Below, in pieces: positions 9,272 through 18,488 of a DNA stretch of 45,518 nucleotides. Within the stretch, counting starts at the first letter, position 1. The number at the start of each line of letters is the position of its first letter. Source of the DNA: Parcubacteria group bacterium (GTDB lineage: Bacteria > Patescibacteriota > Minisyncoccia > JACPHC01). The position numbers and the translations under genes are program-made. The DNA lies in NCBI GenBank assembly GCA_016188775.1, contig JACPHC010000001.1, forward strand, positions 1 to 45,518, read 5' to 3'. The notes beneath the pieces are model-generated. The model did no database searches, was not told the origin of the DNA, and saw only the letters and a program-made list of their open reading frames with translations.

Positions 9272-10255
9272 ATGTACGATATCATCACAATCGGGACCGC
9301 CACTCGCGACGTTTTTTTAAAAAGCCCGGCTTTTAAAATTTTGCGCGATCCAAGTTTTGCCACGGGGCAGGCCGAATGCTTCGCTCTGGGTTCAAAAATT
9401 GAGGCGCCGGAAATTTATTTCACCACCGGCGGCGGAGCGACTAACGCGGCCGTCACTTTTTCCCGCCAAGGTTTAAAAACCGCCTGTCTAACGAAAGTCG
9501 GCAACGACCCTAACGGAAAAGAGATTATTCAAGAATTAAAATCCGAAGGCGTGAGTGTTTTCGTAAAACAGGAAAAAAGGGGAGGCACGGCTTACTCGGT
9601 GATCTTAATGGCGCCGGGCGGGGAACGAACCATTCTTGTTCATCGAGGCGTATCTGAAAAAATTTCTCCAAGCGACTTTTCTTTAAATTCCATTAAAACC
9701 CGCTGGGTTTATTTAGCGCCTTTGGGCGGAAAAAATGTCCGTCTTTTTAAGCCATTGGTTGATTATTTCTATAAAAATAAAATCAAAATCGCGGTTAATC
9801 CGTCCGGAGCGCAAATAAAAATGGGAGTTAAAAAACTGATTCCAATTTTAAAAAAAATCGATGTTTTTATTTTAAATCAAGAAGAGGCCGGTTATTTGAC
9901 TGGCGTTGATTTCAAAAAGGAACAAAAAATTTTTAAAAAACTTGATGATTTAATTACTCCCGGCATCGCCGTGATGACCAAAGGCAGAGACGGGGTTAGC
10001 GTTTCCGATGGCAAACATATTTGGCAAGCGGGCATTTTAAAAGAAAAAAAACTGGTTGACCGAACCGGCGCCGGCGACGCTTTTGGCTCCGGTTTTGTCG
10101 CCAGCCTGATTAAAAAAGATAACATTGAAGACGCGATTCAATTGGGTTCAGCTAATGCCACTTCCAAATTGGAGAGTATCGGCGCCAAGAACGGACTTTT
10201 GAAAAAAAACGAGTCAATTTATAAATGGGGAAAGCTTAAAATTAAAAAAATATGA
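9272..10255 (+). CDS. PfkB/ribokinase-family carbohydrate kinase
   Basis: TGGGATNAAVTFSRQGL, DRTGAGDAFGSGFVA signature. Confidence 0.9.
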   Translation: MYDIITIGTATRDVFLKSPAFKILRDPSFATGQAECFALGSKIEAPEIYFTTGGGATNAAVTFSRQGLKTACLTKVGNDPNGKEIIQELKSEGVSVFVKQEKRGGTAYSVILMAPGGERTILVHRGVSEKISPSDFSLNSIKTRWVYLAPLGGKNVRLFKPLVDYFYKNKIKIAVNPSGAQIKMGVKKLIPILKKIDVFILNQEEAGYLTGVDFKKEQKIFKKLDDLITPGIAVMTKGRDGVSVSDGKHIWQAGILKEKKLVDRTGAGDAFGSGFVASLIKKDNIEDAIQLGSANATSKLESIGAKNGLLKKNESIYKWGKLKIKKI

Positions 10256-10282
10256 CCCTTCGGGTCATCACCCGTGGGGTGA
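10254..10282. repeat. double-hairpin repeat family D: GACCCTTCGGGTC-AT-CACCCGTGGGGTG
   Basis: same sequence class as 18695-18723 and 20758-20786. Confidence 0.8.
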
Positions 10283-10292
10283 AAAATTTAAA

Positions 10293-11546
10293 ATGACGCC
10301 TGATTTTATTTCAAAAGTGGCAAAAATTTTACGAACGGACGATGAGATTATTTTGGATATGGAAAAAAAGATGAATAACCTGACCGAGAAAAAGGGCATG
10401 CTGGCGCGCATTGCCAAAAGAAACGATGTTTTGACAAAGCAGGTCTTAAAAACGATTAAGATGGATTACCAGTCTTCGGCTGAAAAAATTTACGCCGCTT
10501 TAATCGAGCATTTAAAAATCAGCGACGAGCGGCTTTTTAATCTTTTACAAAAGCCGCAAATGACTATGGCCGGCCTGACCACTCTTTCCAATATCGCTAA
10601 AGAATTAGCCGACATACCCAAGGGTTTTTTTTTGAAGAAAGACAAAGCGCGGGAAATTTTGCGCCGGCACCCGCCGCCAAATATAATGAAGGCCTTGGGA
10701 TATAAAAATGTTCAAGAACTTTTAGACAATGAGCCGTTCGAGCAGCTTTATTCGGCCTTAAGATTCGTGGAGTCGAGCGACTGGATGAATGATATTTTAG
10801 TCGGCGAATATGAAGCCTTAAAACCGAAAGATTTTGAAGAGCGCGACGTCAAATTGATAGTTTTAGACAAAAGATGGCTGGAAATTGCCGAGAAATTTAT
10901 AAAGAAAAAGTATCATAATGTCAGTCATTTGAAAGAATTGGGCGTCCTTTTTATTATCCCTTTGCCGATTGACACTCCCGGAGAAACTCTTCGCCTTTTT
11001 TCTTTAGTTCTTCATTATTTTCACGAGATTGATTTTTATTCGAAACTTATCAGAAAATACGCCGAAGAGGAAAAGAATTTTGCCAAAAAACTGATGTCGC
11101 TTATCAGAGGAGATGTGATGAGGACGGCCCCGCCCGACGGCCAAGAAATGAATTGGCTGATAGTTCAGCGATATTTAGCTAAAGACGATCCCAATGATCC
11201 GAGACTTTTTATTCCTCATGTCAGTCCCGAGGCGATTCATTGGCAAAAAGCCGAATCGGATATCGCCCGTCTTGGCCACCGTTTTTCTTTGCTTAATCTT
11301 GAACTTTGGGAAGATTTGGATATCGTCGGGGATTATTTTAATTCCGAACTTTACGGTCAAAAATTGCTCGTCAGTTTTAATTTAATTGACACGATAATGT
11401 CGCTAGTTAAAGAAAAAGAATTGATTAAATATCTTTATCATCATCAAGAATCTTTATGGACGACGATTTTTCTTGAATATGTCGGGCCCAAACAAGGCGA
11501 AGATATGATAATTGAGAATTTTGACCGAGGGTATATAACATTATAA
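10293..11546 (+). CDS. conserved-looking hypothetical protein (417 aa) between pfkB-type kinase and fba
   Basis: long ORF, no recognised domain. Confidence 0.7.
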   Translation: MTPDFISKVAKILRTDDEIILDMEKKMNNLTEKKGMLARIAKRNDVLTKQVLKTIKMDYQSSAEKIYAALIEHLKISDERLFNLLQKPQMTMAGLTTLSNIAKELADIPKGFFLKKDKAREILRRHPPPNIMKALGYKNVQELLDNEPFEQLYSALRFVESSDWMNDILVGEYEALKPKDFEERDVKLIVLDKRWLEIAEKFIKKKYHNVSHLKELGVLFIIPLPIDTPGETLRLFSLVLHYFHEIDFYSKLIRKYAEEEKNFAKKLMSLIRGDVMRTAPPDGQEMNWLIVQRYLAKDDPNDPRLFIPHVSPEAIHWQKAESDIARLGHRFSLLNLELWEDLDIVGDYFNSELYGQKLLVSFNLIDTIMSLVKEKELIKYLYHHQESLWTTIFLEYVGPKQGEDMIIENFDRGYITL

Positions 11547-11556
11547 TTATAAATTT

Positions 11557-12411
11557 ATGTCTAACCTAAACCAAGTTTTAAAAGAAGCGGAAAGCGGCGG
11601 ATACGCCATTCCTCATTTTAATTTTGCCAATATGGAAACTTTAAAAGCCTGCGTTGAAGCCGCTAAAGAATTAAACTCGCCGCTGATGCTTGGGACATCG
11701 GAAGGCGAGAGAAAATTTTTTGGCCGCGCTCAAGCAGTCAGTGTTATAAAAGCTTTTCAAAAAGAACTGGAGATTCAAATTTTTCTTAACGCCGATCACA
11801 CTAAATCTTTTGAGGAGGCAAAACTGGTTATTGATTTAGGTTATGATTCCGTAATTATTGATTTGGCCCACTTGTCTTTTGAGGAAAATGTTAAAATCAC
11901 AAAACAAGTCGTTGAATACGCCAAGTCAAAAAATCCGGATATTTCAGTGGAAGGGGAGCTGGGCTATCTTTTGGGCGAATCAAAAATTTTAAAAGAAAAA
12001 ATCGAGCTCAAACCGGAAAATTACACCAAACCGGAACAAGCTTTTGAATTTTGGAAGGAAACAAAAGTGGATCGTTTGACCGTCGCGGTGGGCAATATTC
12101 ACGGCGTCTCCATCGCCGGAAACCCGCGTTTGGATATCGGACTTATTCAAAAAACTAAAAAATTGATTCCTGAAGTTCTTTTGACTTTGCACGGCGGCTC
12201 GGGCATTGCCAATGAAGAGATTAAGCAGGCGGTCAAGGCCGGGATGTCCAATGTTCATTACAATACCGATTTACGGGTGAGCTATTTGAACGCTTTGAAA
12301 AAAGCGATTGGCGATCTGCCGGAAGAAACAACGCCCTATAAGCTTTTCGGCCCGGTCATTGAAGCGGTTAAAAAAACCGCTAAAGATAGAATTGAGCTAT
12401 TGACCCCGTAA
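11557..12411 (+). CDS. fba: class II fructose-bisphosphate aldolase
   Basis: AIPHFNFANMETLKACVEAA, NADHTKSFEEA, VEGELGYL, LHGGSGIANEEIKQAVKAGMSNVHYNTDLR. Confidence 0.92.
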   Translation: MSNLNQVLKEAESGGYAIPHFNFANMETLKACVEAAKELNSPLMLGTSEGERKFFGRAQAVSVIKAFQKELEIQIFLNADHTKSFEEAKLVIDLGYDSVIIDLAHLSFEENVKITKQVVEYAKSKNPDISVEGELGYLLGESKILKEKIELKPENYTKPEQAFEFWKETKVDRLTVAVGNIHGVSIAGNPRLDIGLIQKTKKLIPEVLLTLHGGSGIANEEIKQAVKAGMSNVHYNTDLRVSYLNALKKAIGDLPEETTPYKLFGPVIEAVKKTAKDRIELLTP

Positions 12412-12509
12412 GACAACTTCGAAAAAAATTTCTTGCTGTCGTTATTTAATTAGAGTAGATTTAATATCTACAAGATAAAATTTTTAGACAGCATTCGAAG
12501 TTGCTCTAC
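12408..12509. mobile_element. MITE-like palindromic element family B, copy 1 (about 102 bp)
   Basis: ends GTAAGACAACTTCGAAAA / ATTCGAAGTTGCTCTAC; ends are exact reverse complements of the opposite ends of 16604-16738; flanked by CCCC/GGGG. Confidence 0.6.
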
Positions 12510-12558
12510 GGGGTTGAGAAGTTAAAAAAAATCTGATAATATAAATAATAATTATCTT

Positions 12559-13551
12559 ATGCCAAAAATTTTTGTCACCAGAAAAATTCCGGATTCAGGG
12601 ATAATAATGCTCCAAAATAAGGGTTGGCAAGTTGACGTTAACCCAAAAGACAAAGTTTTGTCTAAAAATGAGTTAATCAAAGCCTTAAAAGGAAAAAATT
12701 ATGATGCCGTGCTTTGTCTTTTAACCGACAAAATTGACGACCAGATTTTTGAGGCCACTGGCTCTCAAGTCAAAATTTTCGCCAATTACGCCGTTGGTTT
12801 TGACAATATTGATCTGGAGGCCGCGAAAAAAAGAGGGATTATGATAACTAATACGCCCGGCGTTTTAACCGATACCGTGGCCGAACACACTTTTGCCCTG
12901 ATGCTTTCTATCGCTCATCGTATCGCTGAAAGCGACAAATTTACCAAAACGGGAAAATATAAAGGCTGGGCGCCGATGCTGCTTTTAGGAACCGATGTTT
13001 CAAGAAAAACATTAGGAATTATTGGTCTTGGCCGAATTGGATCTCGGGTCGCTTATCACGCCGTTAAAGGTTTTGAAATGAAAGTTTTGTACACGGATAA
13101 AGAGCGTAATTTAGAGTTTGAGAAAGATTTTTCCGCCCAAAGCGGAAAAGAATACGACGCCAAATTTGTTGATTTGGCAACTCTTCTTCAAGAATCGGAT
13201 TTTATCTCTATCCACGTGCCTTTGCTTCCGGCCACTCATCACTTGATCGGAGAAAAAGAATTAAAAATAATGAAACCCGGCGCTTATTTAATAAATACTT
13301 CTCGAGGCCCGATTATAGACGAAAAAGCGCTGGTTAAAGCGCTGAAAGAAAAATGGATAAAAGGCGCGGCCTTGGATGTTTATGAATTTGAGCCAAAATT
13401 ATCAGCCGGTCTTAATAATCTTGACAATATTATTCTTACTCCGCATACTGCTTCTGCCACGGAAGAGACAAGGTCAAAAATGGCGGAATTGGCCGCGATT
13501 AATATAATTGAATTTTTGGAAGGCCGAACGCCGCCGAATTTAGTTAAATAA
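12559..13551 (+). CDS. D-isomer-specific 2-hydroxyacid dehydrogenase (glyoxylate reductase/glycerate dehydrogenase-like)
   Basis: LGIIGLGRIGSRVA, INTSRGPIIDEKALVKAL, LTPHTASATEETR. Confidence 0.9.
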   Translation: MPKIFVTRKIPDSGIIMLQNKGWQVDVNPKDKVLSKNELIKALKGKNYDAVLCLLTDKIDDQIFEATGSQVKIFANYAVGFDNIDLEAAKKRGIMITNTPGVLTDTVAEHTFALMLSIAHRIAESDKFTKTGKYKGWAPMLLLGTDVSRKTLGIIGLGRIGSRVAYHAVKGFEMKVLYTDKERNLEFEKDFSAQSGKEYDAKFVDLATLLQESDFISIHVPLLPATHHLIGEKELKIMKPGAYLINTSRGPIIDEKALVKALKEKWIKGAALDVYEFEPKLSAGLNNLDNIILTPHTASATEETRSKMAELAAINIIEFLEGRTPPNLVK

Positions 13552-13601
13552 AATTGAGAAAGTAGAAAACGGGTAATTTAATAAGTATCCTAAAAATTTT
13601 T

Positions 13602-14261
13602 ATGTTGGAACTTAAAGCAAAAATTAGAGAAAAATTAGGATCAAAAGCTTCAAATAAATTGCGAAGCGAAGGTTTTTTGCCGGCTGTTGTTTACAGTCAG
13701 GGTAAAAGCAATTCAATTACCGTCGAGAGAAAAAATTTTGATCAGGTTTTTAAAAAGGCCGGCGAATCTTCCATTATTTCTCTTGATTTAGACGGAAAAA
13801 AAGAATTGGTTTTAATTTACGATATCGCTCATGATCCAATTAGCGATCTTTTAACGCATATTGATTTTTTAGGGGTGCGGGCTGGCGAAATAATTAAAGC
13901 CCGCGTGCCTTTAGAGTTTGTTGGCGTGGCGGAAGCGGAAAAGGCCGGAGGTATTTTGATTAAAAATATTCATGAAGTCGAAATCGAAGCGAAAGTGGAA
14001 TCTTTACCTTATTCCATTCCGATCGATATCAGCGTTTTGAAATCTTTTGAAGACAATATTTTAATTAAAGATATTCAAACGAATTCCGACGTTAAAATAT
14101 TAGAAACCCCTACTTTAGTGGTGGTCGGAATGGCTTCGCCGAGGACCGAAGCGGAAATAGCCGAAATCGAACAGCCGGCGGAATTTAAACCGGAGGAAAT
14201 TAAAGTTGAATCGGAAGAAAAACGCGCCGCCAAAGAAGAACAACAAGTCAGCGAAGAATAA
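13602..14261 (+). CDS. rplY: 50S ribosomal protein L25/CTC
   Basis: LPAVVYSQGKSN, HIDFLGVRAGEIIKARVPLEFVG, EIEAKVESLPYSIPIDISVL. Confidence 0.88.
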   Translation: MLELKAKIREKLGSKASNKLRSEGFLPAVVYSQGKSNSITVERKNFDQVFKKAGESSIISLDLDGKKELVLIYDIAHDPISDLLTHIDFLGVRAGEIIKARVPLEFVGVAEAEKAGGILIKNIHEVEIEAKVESLPYSIPIDISVLKSFEDNILIKDIQTNSDVKILETPTLVVVGMASPRTEAEIAEIEQPAEFKPEEIKVESEEKRAAKEEQQVSEE

Positions 14262-15586
14262 TGAGATTAAAAAAATCTTTTTTAATCATTGTCATTTTAT
14301 TTTTGCCTTTTTTCGTCGCGGCTCAACTTTCGGATTCCGCAAAAACCGAGCAAGCATCCATTAAAAAACAACTGGAAGAGCTTGAATATCAAATTGGTCA
14401 ATACGAAAAAGTCATCGAAATAAAACAAAAAGAAAAGGCCTCATTACAGAAAGAAATTGGAATTTTTGACAGCGAGATCAAAAAAACCGCCGCTCAAATT
14501 AAATTGATTGATATTGAGATTCAACAGTTTAAATCCAGCATCATCTCGACCAAAAAAAATATTGCCATCACGGAAAACGATTTGAATGAAAAAAAAGTTG
14601 TCATCAGCGATATCATTCGTAAAATCGAAGAAGAAGAACGATCGCCTCTTTTGACGGCGCTTTTTTTAAACGGGGGACTTTCTCATTTTTTTGAAAGCGC
14701 GAAAGAATTGATGATTTTACAAAAGCAAATGAAAGAAAGTTTTAATATTTTAAAAAATATTAAAATTGATTTGATAAAAAAGCAGGAGATTTTAGAGGAT
14801 CAGCTTGATCAAGAAGAAGAATTGCAAGCAACGGAAATCGTTGAAAAAAGAAATCAGGAAAATAAGAAAAAAGATAAAGACGAACTTTTAAGAAAAACAA
14901 AAGGAAAAGAAGCCGAATACAAAAAAATTTTAACCGCGACGAAAAAAGAAGCTTCAACTTTAAAAAGCCAGCTGTTTTATTTGGAAAGAAACGGAATTTC
15001 AGTTGATGATGCGATCGCCGAGGCCAAAATAGCGGCCAATCGCGTTGGCATCAGGCCAGCTTATCTTTTAGCTCTGTTGGAAGTGGAAACCGGAAGGCGT
15101 ATGGCTGATGGAAATTTAAGCCCGGGTCTATATATCGGTTCCGGAAATTGGCTGACGGATATGTATTCTTGTTATCTTAATTTAGGCAAAAAAAGTCAAG
15201 CGGAAAATCAAAAAGCGGCGTTTTTTGAAATTACCGATAAACTGCATTACGATCCGTCGGCAATGCCGGTTTCCAGGAAACCCAGTTACGGTTGCGGCGG
15301 GGCTATTGGTCCGGCCCAGTTTTTACCGTCCACTTGGCTGATTTATGAAAATCGGGTGGCGGCCGCGACCGGAAATAATCCGCCGGATCCGTGGAAAATT
15401 CGCGACGCGTTCACGGCCGCGGCATTATTTCTGACTGATTTGGGGGCCAATAAAAAAACCGAATCAGCCGAGATTCGGGCCTCGCGCGCTTATTTATCCG
15501 GTAATCCTAATTGCGATAAATTGGTTTGCAAAATTTATTCTTCCAATATTCTCTCGCTTACTCGGACGATCGAGAGACTGCTTTAA
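14261..15586 (+). CDS. secreted coiled-coil protein with C-terminal lytic transglycosylase-like domain
   Basis: signal peptide, long coiled coil, then LALLEVETGRR, GAIGPAQFLPSTW, DAFTAAALFLTDLGA. Confidence 0.75.
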   Translation: MRLKKSFLIIVILFLPFFVAAQLSDSAKTEQASIKKQLEELEYQIGQYEKVIEIKQKEKASLQKEIGIFDSEIKKTAAQIKLIDIEIQQFKSSIISTKKNIAITENDLNEKKVVISDIIRKIEEEERSPLLTALFLNGGLSHFFESAKELMILQKQMKESFNILKNIKIDLIKKQEILEDQLDQEEELQATEIVEKRNQENKKKDKDELLRKTKGKEAEYKKILTATKKEASTLKSQLFYLERNGISVDDAIAEAKIAANRVGIRPAYLLALLEVETGRRMADGNLSPGLYIGSGNWLTDMYSCYLNLGKKSQAENQKAAFFEITDKLHYDPSAMPVSRKPSYGCGGAIGPAQFLPSTWLIYENRVAAATGNNPPDPWKIRDAFTAAALFLTDLGANKKTESAEIRASRAYLSGNPNCDKLVCKIYSSNILSLTRTIERLL

Positions 15587-16295
15587 AAGCTTTAATAATC
15601 GGATCAATGTTGCCATCTAAAACATCGTCAATATTATGCCAGGATTTTTTAATCCGATGATCGGTGATTCTTGATTGGGGAAAATTGTAAGTTCGGATTT
15701 TTTCAACTCTTAAGGCGCTGCCGATTTGAGATCTGCGCTCGGCAATTAATTTTTCCATTTCTTTGTTTTGTTTGGCCTCAAAAAGTTTTGATCGCAATAT
15801 TTTCATCGCCAGTTCTTTGTTTTTTAATTGCGATCTTTCCTGCTGGGCCGAGACAACGATGCCGGACGGAAGATGGTAAAGCCTGACGGCCGTTTCCACT
15901 TTATTGACGTTTTGTCCTCCCGCTCCCGATGATCGAAAAAATTCAATTTTTAAATCCTGGGGTTTTATTTCTATTTCTATTTCCGTCGGCTCCGGCAAAA
16001 TAGCGACAGTAGCGGTTGAGGTGTGAACCCGGCCGCTTTTTTCAGTTTTAGGAATTCTTTGAACCCGATGAACGCCGCTTTCAAATTTAAGCAACGCGTA
16101 AATATTATCTCCGCTGATTTCGGCGGCTCCATTTTTTAAACCGCCTAAATTAGTGTAACTGGCGTCAATAAATTGAAAGCGAAAATTTTTTCTTTCGCAA
16201 AATCTTCGATACATTCGCAGTAGATCGGCCGCGAATATAGCCGCTTCTTCTCCGCCGGTTCCGGCTCGAATTTCTAAAATAGCGTTTTCTTTCAT
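15558..16295 (-). CDS. prfA: peptide chain release factor 1, short form lacking domain 1
   Basis: LEIRAGTGGEEAAIFA, HRVQRIPKTEKSGRVHTSTATVAILPE, SSGAGGQNVNKVETAVRL, YNFPQSRITDHRI; starts directly at RF1 domain 2. Confidence 0.9.
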   Translation of the reverse strand: MKENAILEIRAGTGGEEAAIFAADLLRMYRRFCERKNFRFQFIDASYTNLGGLKNGAAEISGDNIYALLKFESGVHRVQRIPKTEKSGRVHTSTATVAILPEPTEIEIEIKPQDLKIEFFRSSGAGGQNVNKVETAVRLYHLPSGIVVSAQQERSQLKNKELAMKILRSKLFEAKQNKEMEKLIAERRSQIGSALRVEKIRTYNFPQSRITDHRIKKSWHNIDDVLDGNIDPIIKAFKAVSRSSE

Positions 16296-16300
16296 TAAAT

Positions 16301-16513
16301 TTAAGATTTTTTGGCTTTGGCCATTCGGCGTTTAAATTTTTCGACTCGGCCAGCCGTGTCAATCACTTTCCCTTTTCCGCTATAGAAAGGATGGCAATTG
16401 CCGCAGATTTCTATTTTGATTGAATCGAGAGTTGAGCCGACTTCGAATTTATTTCCGCAGGCGCATTCCACTTGGACTTTTTTATTATATTTTGGGTGTA
16501 TATCTTTTTTCAT
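16301..16513 (-). CDS. rpmE: 50S ribosomal protein L31
   Basis: [34 protein letters not shown]; start trimmed from the ORF at 16558 to ATG 16513. Confidence 0.95.
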   Translation of the reverse strand: MKKDIHPKYNKKVQVECACGNKFEVGSTLDSIKIEICGNCHPFYSGKGKVIDTAGRVEKFKRRMAKAKKS

Positions 16514-16603
16514 AAAAGATATATTAGCAAATATCTTGCAATATTTCAAGATTTCCATTATATTAGAGTTAGTCTAATAAAAAAGTTTCAATAATTATGC
16601 CCA

Positions 16604-16738
16604 GTAGAGCAACTTCGAATCTTTAATTTCCAAGTTGCGCTAAATTAAAAAGAGAGGGCATAATAAATAAAGATGATTAATTATAAAAAGAAATTTATTA
16701 TTAAATTAAACAAAAGCAACTTTTCGAAGTTGTCTTAC
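16604..16738. mobile_element. MITE-like palindromic element family B, copy 2 (about 135 bp), just upstream of rpsB
   Basis: ends GTAGAGCAACTTCGAAT / TTTTCGAAGTTGTCTTAC match family B copy 1 in inverse orientation. Confidence 0.6.
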
Positions 16739-16743
16739 TAGGT

Positions 16744-17439
16744 ATGGCGGAAGAAATAAAACAAAATAATGTCTTAAAAGAAGCTGTCTTGGAAATGGCA
16801 AAAGTCGGAGCTTATTTGGGCAAAAAGAAATCAAAAAGTCATCCCAAAATGAAGCCTTACGTCTTGACTGCCAGAAACGATACTTTAATGATCAATCTTG
16901 AAAAAACCTACAAGAGTTTGATTAACGCTTTGGATTTTTTGAGAGAGATTAAAAAGAAAGGAGGAGTGGTTCTTTTTGTCGGCACGAAAGTAGCCGCTAA
17001 AAAATTGGTTAAGGAAGCGGCTTTAAAAATTAATATGCCCTATGTTTGGCAGCGATGGTTGGGAGGCACCTTGACAAATTTCGAAATTATCCAGAAACGG
17101 CTTAATTATTTTGACGATTTGGAAAAAAAATCTAAAGCCGGCGAACTGGAAAAATACACAAAATGGGAACAACTGCAATTTGAAGAAGAGCTGAAAAAAT
17201 TGGAAGAGAAATTCGGCGGCTTAAAGAATATTAAGAAATTGCCGGACGCTCTTTTTATTATTGATTCCAAAGAAGAAGAGACTGCCTTGCGGGAAGCCAA
17301 AAGAATGAAGATTCCGGTGGTGGCCTTGATTAACACCGACACCGATCCGACTTTAATCGATTGGCCGATTCCGATTAACAACAATGCCGGCTCGGCAATA
17401 AATTATGTTTTGGAAAAAGTTAAGGAAATTTGGGGATAG
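16744..17439 (+). CDS. rpsB: 30S ribosomal protein S2
   Basis: GAYLGKKKSKSHPKMKPYV, GTKVAAKKLVKEAA, QRWLGGTLTNFEII, NTDTDPTLIDWPIPINNNAGSAI. Confidence 0.95.
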   Translation: MAEEIKQNNVLKEAVLEMAKVGAYLGKKKSKSHPKMKPYVLTARNDTLMINLEKTYKSLINALDFLREIKKKGGVVLFVGTKVAAKKLVKEAALKINMPYVWQRWLGGTLTNFEIIQKRLNYFDDLEKKSKAGELEKYTKWEQLQFEEELKKLEEKFGGLKNIKKLPDALFIIDSKEEETALREAKRMKIPVVALINTDTDPTLIDWPIPINNNAGSAINYVLEKVKEIWG

Positions 17440-17510
17440 ACCTCTTGCCTAATAACTTTTTCTACTACAATCATGATTTCGTTACGAAAAATTATTATGC
17501 AAGAAGTCTT

Positions 17511-17966
17511 ATGAATATCGAGGCGATTAAAAAAATAAGAGAATTAACAAGCGCGTCTATTTCTGAAATTAAAAAAGCTCTCGAGGCTTCAAAGGGGGAT
17601 GAAAAAACCGCCATTGATATTTTGAAAAAAAAGGGATCAGAAATTATCGGTAAAAAAAACGCGAGAAGCGCTCGGGAAGGGATTATCGACGTCTATATTC
17701 ACGCCGACGGCAAAATCGGAGTTATGGTTGAACTTTTATGCGAGACGGATTTCGTGGCCAGAAACAGCGACTTTAAAAGCTTAGCCCATGACTTAGCCAT
17801 GCATATCGCCGCTTTCGCGCCGAAAGACATTGAAGAACTCAAAGGTCAGGAATTTCTTAAAAATTCTTCGCTGAGCGTGAAAGACGCGATTGGGGAGGCG
17901 ATCGCGAAATTCGGAGAAAATATTATTTTAAACCGTTTTTGCTATTTAAATTTAAAAAATGACTGA
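17511..17966 (+). CDS. tsf: elongation factor Ts, short form (about 152 aa)
   Basis: IKKIRELTSASISEIKKALEAS, IHADGKIGVMVELLCETDFVARN; start trimmed from 17430. Confidence 0.9.
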   Translation: MNIEAIKKIRELTSASISEIKKALEASKGDEKTAIDILKKKGSEIIGKKNARSAREGIIDVYIHADGKIGVMVELLCETDFVARNSDFKSLAHDLAMHIAAFAPKDIEELKGQEFLKNSSLSVKDAIGEAIAKFGENIILNRFCYLNLKND

Positions 17967-18432
17967 CACTTTACTTATAGGTTTCGCCACCTTTTCTTTT
18001 TTGGGAATGATTTTGATTTTTTTTCGAAAGACGCGGGAAATTTCTCATTTGAGCGAAAATCAAATTCAGGAAATATTACAAGCTCTTGGAAGCGAGCGCG
18101 GATTTTTTAAAAGAAGAGCCGTTAATGTTTTTCTGATGATTTTGCACTCAAGCGAGAAATTATTGAGAAAATTTAAAATTTTGGCTTTGCGTTTCGATAA
18201 TTTTTTTTCCCGCCAGATTTTAAAATTGAAAAGCAAATCAACGGAATTGAGACACCCCAGTTCTTATTTTAAGGATATTCATCTTTGGAAAAAGGACGAA
18301 TATCAAAAAAATAATGAAACAATGCCAAAAAAAAATAGGGAGGGAATTTCTTTAAAAGATATTATAGATATAGAACCGATAAATCCGGCGGCGAAAAAGT
18401 ATCTGGAGGAATTTGAAAAAAGAAAAAAATAA
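17959..18432 (+). CDS. hypothetical protein with N-terminal transmembrane segment
   Basis: ORF overlapping the tsf end; hydrophobic N-terminus. Confidence 0.55.
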   Translation: MTDTLLIGFATFSFLGMILIFFRKTREISHLSENQIQEILQALGSERGFFKRRAVNVFLMILHSSEKLLRKFKILALRFDNFFSRQILKLKSKSTELRHPSSYFKDIHLWKKDEYQKNNETMPKKNREGISLKDIIDIEPINPAAKKYLEEFEKRKK

Positions 18433-18488
18433 ATGATAAGCTTGCTATCTTAGTTGAGCGGGGCAACTGTTTTTCCAATCCCATCAGA

